Below, piece after piece: positions 14,767 to 22,816 of a stretch of 32,568 nt of DNA (position 1 is the stretch's first letter; each line of letters starts with the position of its first letter). The stretch spans positions 1 through 32,568 of the forward strand of contig CALAMB010000097.1 of NCBI GenBank assembly GCA_937925645.1, in the 5' to 3' direction. Under the pieces are notes generated by a model. The model did no database searches. It was not told the origin of the DNA and saw nothing but the letters and a program-made list of their open reading frames with translations. Made by a program: the position numbers and the translations under genes. Source of the stretch: an uncultured Acidobacteriota bacterium. GTDB taxonomy: Bacteria > Acidobacteriota > JAAYUB01.

Positions 14767-17136
14767 TCACTGCCGCGCCATGGCCATGCGGACCGCATCC
14801 TCCGCGTTGACCAGGTGATCCGAGTTCTCCGCCGCGTCGGCGATCGCGAGCTGGATGCCCTTGATCTCGCCGTTGAAGGCGTTGCCCTCGGAGCTGTAGT
14901 CCGGCGACACCGGCGCCCCGGTATCCTCGCCGACATCCAGCCCGTCGTCGGCGGAGAAGATCATCGCCAATGTGGCGTCGACCTTTCCTTCGCCGACCTT
15001 CTTGCCGTCCACGAACAATGCCGCCACGCCGCCCTTGCCCAAGCCACCGCCCGCATAGGCGAACTCCATGCGCACCTGGTGCTCGCCCGCAGGGATCTTG
15101 CCCTCCGACTCGGCATAAAAGTGCTTCAGGCCACTCCAGTTGTAGCAGTACTTGAGCTTGCCTTCCTTGGCGTACAGGCTCCAGCCGCCGATGTTGGCGC
15201 CCTGGGCGATAATGACGCCCTCGGCGCCGTTCGAAGGCACCACGATTTCGGCGGTGACGGAGTGCGACTTGTTCTTGAGGTTCAGGACGCAGTTTTCCGA
15301 CAGGCGCCCCATGCCGCTGAACAGGAGCTGGGTCTTGCCCTTGATGAGCACCGGGCGGCCGGCCGTGTCCGGGTTCATCTTTTCAAACATCCGGTCGTCC
15401 AACGGCAGCACCTTGTAGCGCGTCGCCTCGATCAGCCAGAGACGCTGCAGCTCGAAGAGCTTCTTGGGAAGTTCCTTCGCCAGGTCCTTGGACTGGCTCC
15501 AGTCCTTGGAGGTGTCGTAGAGTTCCCAAACGTCGTCATCGAGCGCGGGTCTCGGAGCGTTGATCCAGGGCGTATAGTGTTTCGTCACGGCGCTCCACCC
15601 CTTGTGGTAGATGGCGCGGTTGCCCATGACCTCGAAGTACTGCGTCTCGTGCCGGTCCGCCGCCTTCGGATTGCTGAAGGCGTACAGCATGCTGGTGCCC
15701 TCGAGCGGGTCCTGGGTGATGCCGTCCACGGATTCCGGCTCGGGAATACCCGCCGCCTCGAGGATCGTCGGCGCCACGTCGATGACATGGCTGAACTGCG
15801 TCCGGATCTCGCCCTTGGCCTTGATCCCCTTGGGCCAATGGACGATGGTGCCGTTGCGGGTTCCCCCGAAGTGGGAGGCGACCTGCTTGGTCCACTGCAA
15901 GGGCGTGTTCATGGCGTGCGCCCAGCCCACCGCATAATGGTTGTACGAATCCGGGCCGCCAAACTTGTCGAGCCGCTCCGACAGATATTCGGGCGTCTCG
16001 AAGCCCTGCAACCCATTGAAGTAGCTCATCTCGTTGAAGCAGCCGTTGATGTTGCCTTCGGCCGAGGCGCCATTGTCGCCGATGATGTAGTAAATGAGTG
16101 TGTCTTCAAGGATGTTGAGCTTCTTCAGCATGTCGATGATCCGGCCCACATGGTGGTCGGTGTACTCCATGAACCCCGCATAGACCTCCATCTCGCGGCG
16201 CAGCACCGGCTTGAACGCCTCCGGCATCTCGTCCCAGCCCGGGACCTCCTTCGGCCGCGCGGACAGCTGGCAGTCCGCCGGGATCACGCCCAGCTTCTTC
16301 TGCCGGGCGAAGGTCTCCTCGCGCAGCTTGTCCCAGCCCCCGTCGAACTTGCCCTTGTACTTGTCCGCCCACTCCTTCGGCACGTGGTGCGGGGCATGGG
16401 TCGCGCCGGGCGCGAAGTACATGAAAAACGGCTTGTCCGGAGCGAGAGACTTCTGCTGGCCGATCCAGTTGATGGCCTTGTTGGTCATGTCCTCCACGAG
16501 GTGGTAGCCTTCCTCGGGGGTCTTGTCCGGCTCGACCGGCGTGGTACCCTGGTAAAGCGTCGGATACCACTGGTTGGCCTCGCCGCCGATGAAGCCGTAG
16601 AAATACTCGAAGCCGCCGCCGCCCGTGGGCCACTGGTCGAAAGGACCGACTGGGCTCGACTGCCACACCGGCACCTCGTGGCACTTGCCGAACTGGGCCG
16701 TGTTGTAGCCGTTGAGCTTGAGGGTTTTCGCCAGCGGCGACATGGAGTTGGGCAGCACCGAGGAGTAACCCGGCGCGCCGGTAGCGATCTCGGTGATGCC
16801 GGCCATGCCGGCGGAGTGGTGGTTGCGGCCGGTCAGCAGTGCCTGCCGCGTTGCCGAGCAGATCGCGGTGGTGTGGAAGCGGTTGAACTTAAGACCGCCC
16901 GCCGCCAGCTTTTCCGCGGCCGGCGTGTGGCAGGGGCCGCCGAAGGCGCTGGACGATCCGAATCCGGCATCGTCGATCAGGATGATCAGTACGTTGGGCG
17001 CTCCTTTGGGCGGCCGCAACTGTTCGATCGGCACCATCTTCGTGTCCGGATCCTTGGCGTCGTAAGTGATGAGACTGGGTCTCGCCGTGTTTCGCATCGG
17101 AAGGTGCGAACGATGTTTCTTGTCTTCGCTGCTCAT
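14767..17136 (-). CDS. Arylsulfatase-family sulfatase (Cys-type formylglycine site)
   Basis: This enzyme should hydrolyse a sulfate ester; the substrate is unknown. The 789-residue product has the metal-binding IDDAGFG (Asp55, Asp56), then the sulfatase signature CSATRQALLTGRN, where Cys93 is the predicted formylglycine precursor and Arg97 its partner. Further conserved patches are GKCHE near 145, FMYFAPGATHAPHH near 245 and IIGDNGAS near 350. Residues about 600-789 form a beta-rich C-terminal domain. No signal peptide is visible: the N-terminus is polar, so it may act in the cytoplasm or leave by an unusual route. The ATG at 17136 has AAGGAGG upstream and overlaps a 15-codon upstream frame. 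The maturase that would activate it is in the same cluster. Confidence 0.92.
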   Translation of the reverse strand: MSSEDKKHRSHLPMRNTARPSLITYDAKDPDTKMVPIEQLRPPKGAPNVLIILIDDAGFGSSSAFGGPCHTPAAEKLAAGGLKFNRFHTTAICSATRQALLTGRNHHSAGMAGITEIATGAPGYSSVLPNSMSPLAKTLKLNGYNTAQFGKCHEVPVWQSSPVGPFDQWPTGGGGFEYFYGFIGGEANQWYPTLYQGTTPVEPDKTPEEGYHLVEDMTNKAINWIGQQKSLAPDKPFFMYFAPGATHAPHHVPKEWADKYKGKFDGGWDKLREETFARQKKLGVIPADCQLSARPKEVPGWDEMPEAFKPVLRREMEVYAGFMEYTDHHVGRIIDMLKKLNILEDTLIYYIIGDNGASAEGNINGCFNEMSYFNGLQGFETPEYLSERLDKFGGPDSYNHYAVGWAHAMNTPLQWTKQVASHFGGTRNGTIVHWPKGIKAKGEIRTQFSHVIDVAPTILEAAGIPEPESVDGITQDPLEGTSMLYAFSNPKAADRHETQYFEVMGNRAIYHKGWSAVTKHYTPWINAPRPALDDDVWELYDTSKDWSQSKDLAKELPKKLFELQRLWLIEATRYKVLPLDDRMFEKMNPDTAGRPVLIKGKTQLLFSGMGRLSENCVLNLKNKSHSVTAEIVVPSNGAEGVIIAQGANIGGWSLYAKEGKLKYCYNWSGLKHFYAESEGKIPAGEHQVRMEFAYAGGGLGKGGVAALFVDGKKVGEGKVDATLAMIFSADDGLDVGEDTGAPVSPDYSSEGNAFNGEIKGIQLAIADAAENSDHLVNAEDAVRMAMARQ

Positions 17137-17217
17137 GACTGAAAAATCCTCCTTGTGAATGTGTTATCTTCGGTTCTCATGACTGAAAAATTCTCCTTAT
17201 GAATTTGTTCTCTGTCT
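17132..17217. repeat. Imperfect tandem duplication (44-bp period) of the sulfatase start region
   Basis: Two adjacent units beginning CTCATGACTGAAAAAT on the plus strand (17133 and 17177) share about 35 of 44 positions, including the Shine-Dalgarno and start codon read on the minus strand. Differences are single-base changes, so the duplication is not brand new. Confidence 0.7.
17133..17180 (-). CDS. Possible 15-codon upstream frame created by a duplicated start region
   Basis: An ATG at 17180 opens a 15-residue frame whose TGA overlaps the sulfatase ATG (ATGA). It is preceded by AAGGAGAATTTTTCAGTC, a near copy of the AAGGAGGATTTTTCAGTC that precedes the sulfatase ATG 44 bases further on. 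The peptide itself has no recognisable feature. It may serve translational coupling, or be a by-product of a tandem duplication. Confidence 0.45.
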   Translation of the reverse strand: MRTEDNTFTRRIFQS

Positions 17218-17239
17218 TCACTTCCGGTGTGCCCGCGGG

Positions 17240-18331
17240 CTAAAAGTGAACTCCCAAGTTCATTCCTAGCCGGTTCTGATTTTGGGTGATGTTTCCCCCA
17301 ACTTCACCCTCGAAGGCATAATCCCAAGAGAAACTGAGGGACAAGATCCGGCTGAGCTGCTGGGTGACCTCCAGGTTGAGTCGGACCGCATGGTTGGCGG
17401 CATTCCAGGGATCCTGAATATAATAAACTTCCTCCCGGATCCTGAACGACTCCAGGAGTTGCCACTGCAGATCCTGGTAGAGCCCGGCCACGAAATGCCA
17501 GCCCGACTCCGTGGTGTACTCGGTGTACTGGACGCCGAGGGCGGGACCGGCGGACAGCTTGAGACGGTCGCCCGCCAGCAGCCAGTACCCCGCTCCGCCG
17601 GTCTGGGTGCCCTCGTGCAAGAGATTGACCACCGGATCCCGGTAGTAACGGGTGTTGGACTGCAGGAACCAGCGCGGATGGATTGTATGCCTGATACGGA
17701 ATTCGCCCGTGAGGTTGTTGTCCGTCACCGTCCGCATGTCGTCGCTTAAGACGTTGTCCTTCCGATAGAAACGGAATTCAAACTGGTACTCTCGCTTCTT
17801 GGCGTCAATTTTGTTGGACCGGAGGGCAAGGTCCACGGTACTGTCGCTGTCATGACCCCGTCGCGCTGTCAGGCCGAACCGAAATGAAGTCTTCCAGCCC
17901 CGCAGCGGGTAATAGCGGCGGAGGGCCCGGTCCAGCGTCTCCGACTCTTGGCCGGTAGATGTTTCCGGTATCGGGGCGTTCCCGGCGCCTTCAGCAGCCG
18001 CTGTCTGGAGCGCCGGGTCGGGTTCCGCAAGTGCGGCGGGGCTGGTGCCTGACGAAGTCCCCGCCGACGCGATGACCGGCACCCCGGGCGCAGCCGCCGC
18101 CACCTTGGAGTCCGGAGACAGGTCCCGCTTCAGGTGGGCGATGGCGGAACGGGCCACCCGTACGGCGCCGAGGGCGTCAGAAAGAAATTCGACGTATTCC
18201 GGCGTTTCGGCCAAGATCCGCCCCTTCAGTCGCTCGCCGCCGGCGGTGAGGAGTTCATCGGCGCGAAGATCCGCCCAGGCCGAAAGGAACAGACCCAGGA
18301 AGACGATCGTCAGTGCAGATGTACGATTCAT
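17240..18331 (-). CDS. Secreted DUF481-type (YdiY-like) putative outer-membrane protein
   Basis: The 363-residue product has an N-terminal signal peptide (hydrophobic 8-20, cleavage near ADLRA). Residues about 25-70 form a small SH3-like region (GERLKGRILAETPEYVEFLSD broken into beta strands), then a Ala/Pro/Ser-rich linker (about 75-125). From about 140 to the terminal Phe there are alternating beta strands typical of a DUF481 barrel; the protein ends in GVHF, a usual C-terminus for outer-membrane insertion. The function of DUF481 proteins is unknown. AGGAATTC precedes the ATG at 18331. It lies between the OmpA-like and sulfatase genes. Confidence 0.75.
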   Translation of the reverse strand: MNRTSALTIVFLGLFLSAWADLRADELLTAGGERLKGRILAETPEYVEFLSDALGAVRVARSAIAHLKRDLSPDSKVAAAAPGVPVIASAGTSSGTSPAALAEPDPALQTAAAEGAGNAPIPETSTGQESETLDRALRRYYPLRGWKTSFRFGLTARRGHDSDSTVDLALRSNKIDAKKREYQFEFRFYRKDNVLSDDMRTVTDNNLTGEFRIRHTIHPRWFLQSNTRYYRDPVVNLLHEGTQTGGAGYWLLAGDRLKLSAGPALGVQYTEYTTESGWHFVAGLYQDLQWQLLESFRIREEVYYIQDPWNAANHAVRLNLEVTQQLSRILSLSFSWDYAFEGEVGGNITQNQNRLGMNLGVHF

Positions 18332-18350
18332 GAATTCCTCGTATTCGTTC

Positions 18351-18381
18351 GGCCGCTCCGGAGTGGCTCCCCGGGGCGGCC
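18351..18381 (-). other. GC-rich stem-loop between the OmpA-like and DUF481 genes
   Basis: Inverted repeats at 18351-18361 and 18371-18381 pair in 10 of 11 positions. No T-tract follows, so a processing or stability element is more likely than a terminator. Confidence 0.35.
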
Positions 18382-18388
18382 GGTTCCA

Positions 18389-19837
18389 TCATTCCTGAGG
18401 CGGCGTCGGGGTGAGGACCACCTCCACCCGGCGGTTTTTGGCGCGGTTGGTTTCGGTATCGTTGGGCGCCACGGGGTTGGCCGGCCCGAAACCCTGGTAG
18501 TTCATCCGGTCCGCGTCAATCCCCTGGGCCATCAGGAAATCGTAAACAGTCTTGGCCCGGTCATTGGAGAGTTTCGTGTTGATCGCGTCGGAGCCCGTCG
18601 TGTCGGTATATCCATCGATGCTCAGGTTCATGTTCTGGAAGACCATCATGATGCCGGCCAGCTTGGCCACGGTCAACTGGGCCGGCGCCTTCAGCGTCGC
18701 CTGGTTGACGTCAAACAGGATACCCGAGAGGCTCACGATCACCCCGCGGGCCGTCTCGTTGGTCTCGGCCACCGAGGACAGAGCTCCCTTGAGCATCCCC
18801 GCCAGGCGGTCCCGCTCCTTCTGGATCGTTGCCTTCTCCAGGTCCACCTTCGCCAGGTCGGTCCTCACCGCATCGCGCTGGGCCGCGAATTTGTCCCTCT
18901 CCAGGGCGAGGTCTTTCGACTCCCGGGCCAGCGCCGCGCGTTGGGACTCCACTTCCTGGAGCTGCCGAGCGATCCGCTGCGATTCGGTCTCGGCCTCGCT
19001 TGCCCGCTGCTCCAGGGCTGCTTTCTCCGCCGCCTGTTTCGCCTTCGCATCGGCAGCCGCCTGGGCCTCGTTCTTCCGGATGGTGTCCCGGATCGCCTGC
19101 GAGGCCAGCTCCACCGCCCGCCGGGCGTAGTCTGTGATCACCTTCTGGCTGCCACCCTGTCTGGCCGTGTTGTCCGCCTGGTTGAAGGCGATCCTCGCGT
19201 CACGCATGGCGCTCGGATTCACTTCGCCGGCTTTGAGCGTTTTCGCGAAATCCAGCGCCTTCTGCGCCTGCTTGATCGCCACCGGGGTTTCGTCGTTGTA
19301 CTGGATCCCGGCGATGGTCTCCAGCGCCGGCTTGTACCCTTCCCGGAACCCGTTGAACTTGAACGGGGTGTTGCGCACCTTGTCCGGTTTGGCCGGATCG
19401 GAAGTAAACAGCACCAGGTCGGTGGGCCGGTTCACCACCGCCAGCGGTTCCGCTGTCACCATCAGGGCAAAAATTTTCTTGCCGGTGGAGTATTCCCGCG
19501 AGGCCGAGCATTCCCTCCGGTCGATCAGTACCTCACCCAGGTTTTCAGTCACGCCGTCGCTGGTGACCGCCCACAACACGTATGCCGAGATGTCCCCGCC
19601 AAACAATACCGCCGGCTCCATCTTGCTTAAACTCAGCTCAATGCGCGCCTGGCCCTTCTCGAACTTGAGATCCGCCTTCATAGTCGCCTTGGCCGGCGCC
19701 CGTTCCGTCGGGGTGAAGGTCACATCCACTCCCTTGCCCTCCGGCAATTGCAGCGCCGTCAGCTGGATTTCCGCCTGCAGGCCGGCTGCCAGCACGCCCA
19801 AGAAAAGCAGGGTGAGCATCGCTTTTAGTCGTTTCAT
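18389..19837 (-). CDS. Periplasmic coiled-coil protein with C-terminal OmpA peptidoglycan-binding domain
   Basis: The 482-residue product starts with a clear signal peptide (KRLKAMLTLLFLGVLAAG, cleavage after LQA). A beta-rich N-terminal domain (about 22-140) is followed by a helical region and a long charged coiled coil (about 220-335, rich in Ala, Glu, Gln, Arg). The OmpA/MotB domain spans about 370-478 with ILFDVNQATL, DGYTDTTGSD, LSNDRAKTV, FGPANPVAPN and NRRVEVVL, the pattern that binds peptidoglycan. The ATG at 19837 has AGGAG upstream; an in-frame extension to 19936 hides the signal peptide and was rejected. It probably anchors an envelope assembly to the cell wall. Confidence 0.88.
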   Translation of the reverse strand: MKRLKAMLTLLFLGVLAAGLQAEIQLTALQLPEGKGVDVTFTPTERAPAKATMKADLKFEKGQARIELSLSKMEPAVLFGGDISAYVLWAVTSDGVTENLGEVLIDRRECSASREYSTGKKIFALMVTAEPLAVVNRPTDLVLFTSDPAKPDKVRNTPFKFNGFREGYKPALETIAGIQYNDETPVAIKQAQKALDFAKTLKAGEVNPSAMRDARIAFNQADNTARQGGSQKVITDYARRAVELASQAIRDTIRKNEAQAAADAKAKQAAEKAALEQRASEAETESQRIARQLQEVESQRAALARESKDLALERDKFAAQRDAVRTDLAKVDLEKATIQKERDRLAGMLKGALSSVAETNETARGVIVSLSGILFDVNQATLKAPAQLTVAKLAGIMMVFQNMNLSIDGYTDTTGSDAINTKLSNDRAKTVYDFLMAQGIDADRMNYQGFGPANPVAPNDTETNRAKNRRVEVVLTPTPPQE

Positions 19838-20015
19838 CAAGTCACTCCTATTACTATTTTTTTCCGGTTTGACTGTGTGGCCACAAGCCAACAATCGCCT
19901 CACACGACCCGTTTGAATTTCCATTCCTACATTCATCCGTGCACCGTTCGTGTCATTGATGAGTCTGTTCAGATTCTCGGATACGGCTCGACAGCTGATT
20001 CAGATGTCCGACCGC

Positions 20016-21092
20016 TCACTGCGCCGGGATGGTGATCACCGGGGCGCGATCCTGATCGGAGCCCCCGGCCAGGGTGAACAGGAACATGATGGTCCCGAAC
20101 GAACGCTTGGAACGCCAATCGTCGTTGGCGATCCAGAACCAGGCGTCCTCATATTTCACCACGGCAAAGGCGTCTGCCGGCTTTTCCGAGCCGCTTCGGA
20201 CCCGTAACAACGATTCGGCCGGAACCACTCCATCCGGAATCGGCGGAGTGAGTTTGCGCTCCCGGTGCATCGGCGGCACATCCACTCCCAGGGCAAGCCC
20301 CGACATGATCTGGAGCATGGACCGCGTGGTTACCGTCAGTTCACCGTCCAGGCCCCGCACCGGCGAGACCATCAGGTGAAACTCGTTCAGGCCGGCGGGA
20401 ATCCGCAACAACTCCCGTAGTCTGGCGGCTTTTGCCTTCATCTCCGGATCGAAATCCTCATGGTGGAAAAACACCACGAGGCCGGACCGGCCATCCTTGG
20501 CCGGGTCCAAACGGATCCCAAAACCGCTGACGTCCTGGATCTCCCGGAACAGCCGCAGCGCCTCAAAGAATTCCGGGTCGGCCTGACGTTTCGAATTCAG
20601 TGTCACCGGCCGGTTGTGCAAACCGCAAAACGAATCCAGATTCATCTCGAGAATAAAATCGGCGGCATAACCCGCCTGCAGCATCTGAAAAATCGTGATC
20701 GGCGGAAGCGGCCGCAGCATGCCGTCCAGGAACTTGTCTCCCGTTTTGGGAAGATAGGTGATCGTCGGCCGATCGGTGAATCGGCCCGCCACCCCCAGGT
20801 TCAGGTAGTTACCCTGCACGACGCCCTCCGAGGAAACGGTCCCGCCGAGGCTCCCCGACGTCTCCCACTGGTAGCCGCTCACCACCGAGGCCACGTCCAG
20901 AAAAATGGGCAGGTCAAGGTAACGCATCTTGACGATGTTGAGCAGTGTCTGCTGTTTCCACGAGTCGGCGATCGCCCGGCTGTAATCAAAGCGGTCTTTC
21001 GGAATCGTGGGCGGCCCCATCGCCCGGCAGCCGACGGCGGCCAGGGTCAGCAAGGGGATCACCAAGCACAGTAAAATATACTTCCAGCTCAT
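20016..21092 (-). CDS. Putative lipoprotein of unknown function
   Basis: The 358-residue product has a short hydrophobic leader ending in LAAVGC, so Cys22 is a probable lipidation site, although Ala at -3 is not the favourite residue. The mature part contains FDYSRAIADSWKQQTLLNIVKMRY followed by DLPIFLDVASV, blocks I have seen in uncharacterised lipoproteins, and later a mixed alpha/beta region with SFCGLHNRP and WFWIANDDWRSKRSFG near the C-terminus. GGAGG precedes the ATG at 21092. No enzymatic motif is visible. It lies inside a run of envelope genes. Confidence 0.72.
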   Translation of the reverse strand: MSWKYILLCLVIPLLTLAAVGCRAMGPPTIPKDRFDYSRAIADSWKQQTLLNIVKMRYLDLPIFLDVASVVSGYQWETSGSLGGTVSSEGVVQGNYLNLGVAGRFTDRPTITYLPKTGDKFLDGMLRPLPPITIFQMLQAGYAADFILEMNLDSFCGLHNRPVTLNSKRQADPEFFEALRLFREIQDVSGFGIRLDPAKDGRSGLVVFFHHEDFDPEMKAKAARLRELLRIPAGLNEFHLMVSPVRGLDGELTVTTRSMLQIMSGLALGVDVPPMHRERKLTPPIPDGVVPAESLLRVRSGSEKPADAFAVVKYEDAWFWIANDDWRSKRSFGTIMFLFTLAGGSDQDRAPVITIPAQ

Positions 21093-21156
21093 GATGGCGC
21101 CTCCAGGGAAATTAATAGTCCCGCGACCGAAACGAGCTTCCGGCGGTCACCTGCCC

Positions 21157-21966
21157 TCATTTCGGAAACAGAAGCTGGAGTTGGATCCGCAGCGACCAGT
21201 CCGGCCCGCCGGCCGGTTTCTCGGCGTTGTAGAACGCCGCGAGCTGCCCGTTCATAGGCTGCTTGCCCACCCGGAAGATCTTGCCCACTCCGGCGCCGAA
21301 GGGCACGGTCCACTTGTTTCCATCCTCAGCCTTCCAGTTGGCGGTGAGGATGGGCGCCGAGGTCAAGTACCACCCCTGCGGCAGGTTGTAGTTGATGAAA
21401 TACTGGAGCAGGAACTGGTTCACATCCTCCCGGTCCGCCTGTCCGCTCACCGACCAGATGTTGTTGGCCAGAATGCCCAGCACCCAGTGGCCCGGCATGG
21501 TCAGGAGCACGATCGAGGGGCCCAGGCCCCACTTGCCCTGGGTCAGCATCTGGTTTGTGCCGGTGGGCAGTTGCAGGACGGGTCCCGCGCCCCAGATCAC
21601 CTTTCCGGCCTTGGCTGGCGAGAGGAAAAATGTGGCCTGGATATCGCCCACGCCGCCGGTGCTGCCGTCGGGAGCCCAGGTGTCGGGCTGGTAGACGACC
21701 GGGAGGATGGTCCGGCTGATGAGGTTCCAATTATCGCTGAGCGAAATCGGCACCACCGGTTGGATGTTCAGGATGTACTGGGTCCGGTCGTAGGGGCCGA
21801 GGCCGAAGTTGAACGTGTTCTGGAAAGGCAGGCTGATCATGCTGGCCACGGGATTCTGGGCCTTCTTGGCCAGCTCGGCCTGGTCGGCCTGGGCCGGGGC
21901 GTTCACCGTGAAGAGCAGCAACCCCGCGGCGAGCAGCAAACAAATCCTAAACGAAGCGGTTCTCAT
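21157..21966 (-). CDS. Putative outer-membrane beta-barrel protein
   Basis: The 269-residue product has a signal peptide (LLLAAGLLLFTVNAPAQA) and then a conserved-looking region PVASMISLPFQNTFNFG, QYILNIQPVVPISL and alternating beta strands up to LRIQLQLLFPK. Database relatives of this type are often misnamed neuromedin U; they are probably transport-type barrels. AAGGAA precedes the ATG at 21966. It starts 17 bases after the stop of the following barrel gene, so the two are very likely co-transcribed. Confidence 0.72.
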   Translation of the reverse strand: MRTASFRICLLLAAGLLLFTVNAPAQADQAELAKKAQNPVASMISLPFQNTFNFGLGPYDRTQYILNIQPVVPISLSDNWNLISRTILPVVYQPDTWAPDGSTGGVGDIQATFFLSPAKAGKVIWGAGPVLQLPTGTNQMLTQGKWGLGPSIVLLTMPGHWVLGILANNIWSVSGQADREDVNQFLLQYFINYNLPQGWYLTSAPILTANWKAEDGNKWTVPFGAGVGKIFRVGKQPMNGQLAAFYNAEKPAGGPDWSLRIQLQLLFPK

Positions 21967-21983
21967 TTGATGTTCCTTCGGTC

Positions 21984-22751
21984 TCAGAATCGGAACGCCA
22001 TGCCGATGACCGGGCCCGTGGTGGTCATGTCATACAGGAAGGGTTCGTCGCTGAGGACCGGCACGTCGTCGTCGTACCCCGTCTTGTATTTCATGTACAG
22101 GTACCGCCAGCCGCCGCCGAGCCAGATTTTTTCGCCGACCTTGAACTGGAGGGTCGGGAAGATGTCCACGGCGATGTCCGAGCCGATGCCGAAGCCGCCG
22201 ACGTTGGCGGGCAGGCTCAGCAGCCAGCGCTCCCCGAGCGGCTGTTTCCAGTGGATGCCCACGATGGGGTCCACCCACTGCTTGGTTTCTTCAAAAGTAT
22301 TGCCGGGCTGGATCGGCGAGTTGTCCTTGAACTCGATCCGGCTGCGCAACACGTTCCAGCGGGCGCCAACGTTCAGGTCCACGGTCGGAGCGAGCCGGCG
22401 GATGGCCACGAACGTGAAGGCGGCCTGGCTGGGATCGACGTTGACGTAGTCGGTGGATGTGCCAAGCCCCATGTAGATGACGTCCACGCCAAAGCCCCAG
22501 TTGCCCTTCCGGGCTTCAAAATAGCCGTTGAATCCCGCCTGGAGGTTCGAGAAGATGTCTGATCCGGACATGTCCACGTCGACCTCGTAACCCTTGACGC
22601 CGAGCTCGCCGCTCATGGCCGCCATGACCAGGTACGGGGCGAAGGTGTATTCCCACTTGTCTTTTCCTCCCTGCGCGGCCGCCGGAGCTGCCGCCGCCAG
22701 GATCAGCAAGCACGACACGATGATCAGCTCGTAATTTTTCAGATGTTTCAT
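21984..22751 (-). CDS. Putative outer-membrane beta-barrel protein
   Basis: The 255-residue product has a signal peptide (hydrophobic IIVSCLLILAAAAPAAAQG) and a region rich in amphipathic strands, ending in GPVIGMAFRF with a C-terminal Phe as in many outer-membrane proteins. Motifs such as WEYTFAPYLVMAAMSGELGV at the mature N-terminus resemble uncharacterised barrel proteins. GGGAGA precedes the ATG at 22751; an in-frame extension to 22820 overlaps the upstream gene and hides the signal peptide. No ligand can be inferred. Confidence 0.72.
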   Translation of the reverse strand: MKHLKNYELIIVSCLLILAAAAPAAAQGGKDKWEYTFAPYLVMAAMSGELGVKGYEVDVDMSGSDIFSNLQAGFNGYFEARKGNWGFGVDVIYMGLGTSTDYVNVDPSQAAFTFVAIRRLAPTVDLNVGARWNVLRSRIEFKDNSPIQPGNTFEETKQWVDPIVGIHWKQPLGERWLLSLPANVGGFGIGSDIAVDIFPTLQFKVGEKIWLGGGWRYLYMKYKTGYDDDVPVLSDEPFLYDMTTTGPVIGMAFRF

Positions 22752-22816
22752 TGCACTGTCTCCCTGTTCGCTAGTATTTTCTCTTTCCCTGCAAAGCTTG
22801 ATGGTGCTCACATCGT

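Noticed and set aside
11547..17142. Very long plus-strand open frames of 1087 and 906 codons
   Set aside because: They run opposite the maturase, channel and sulfatase genes, have His/Arg-rich shadow composition and cross several real gene borders.
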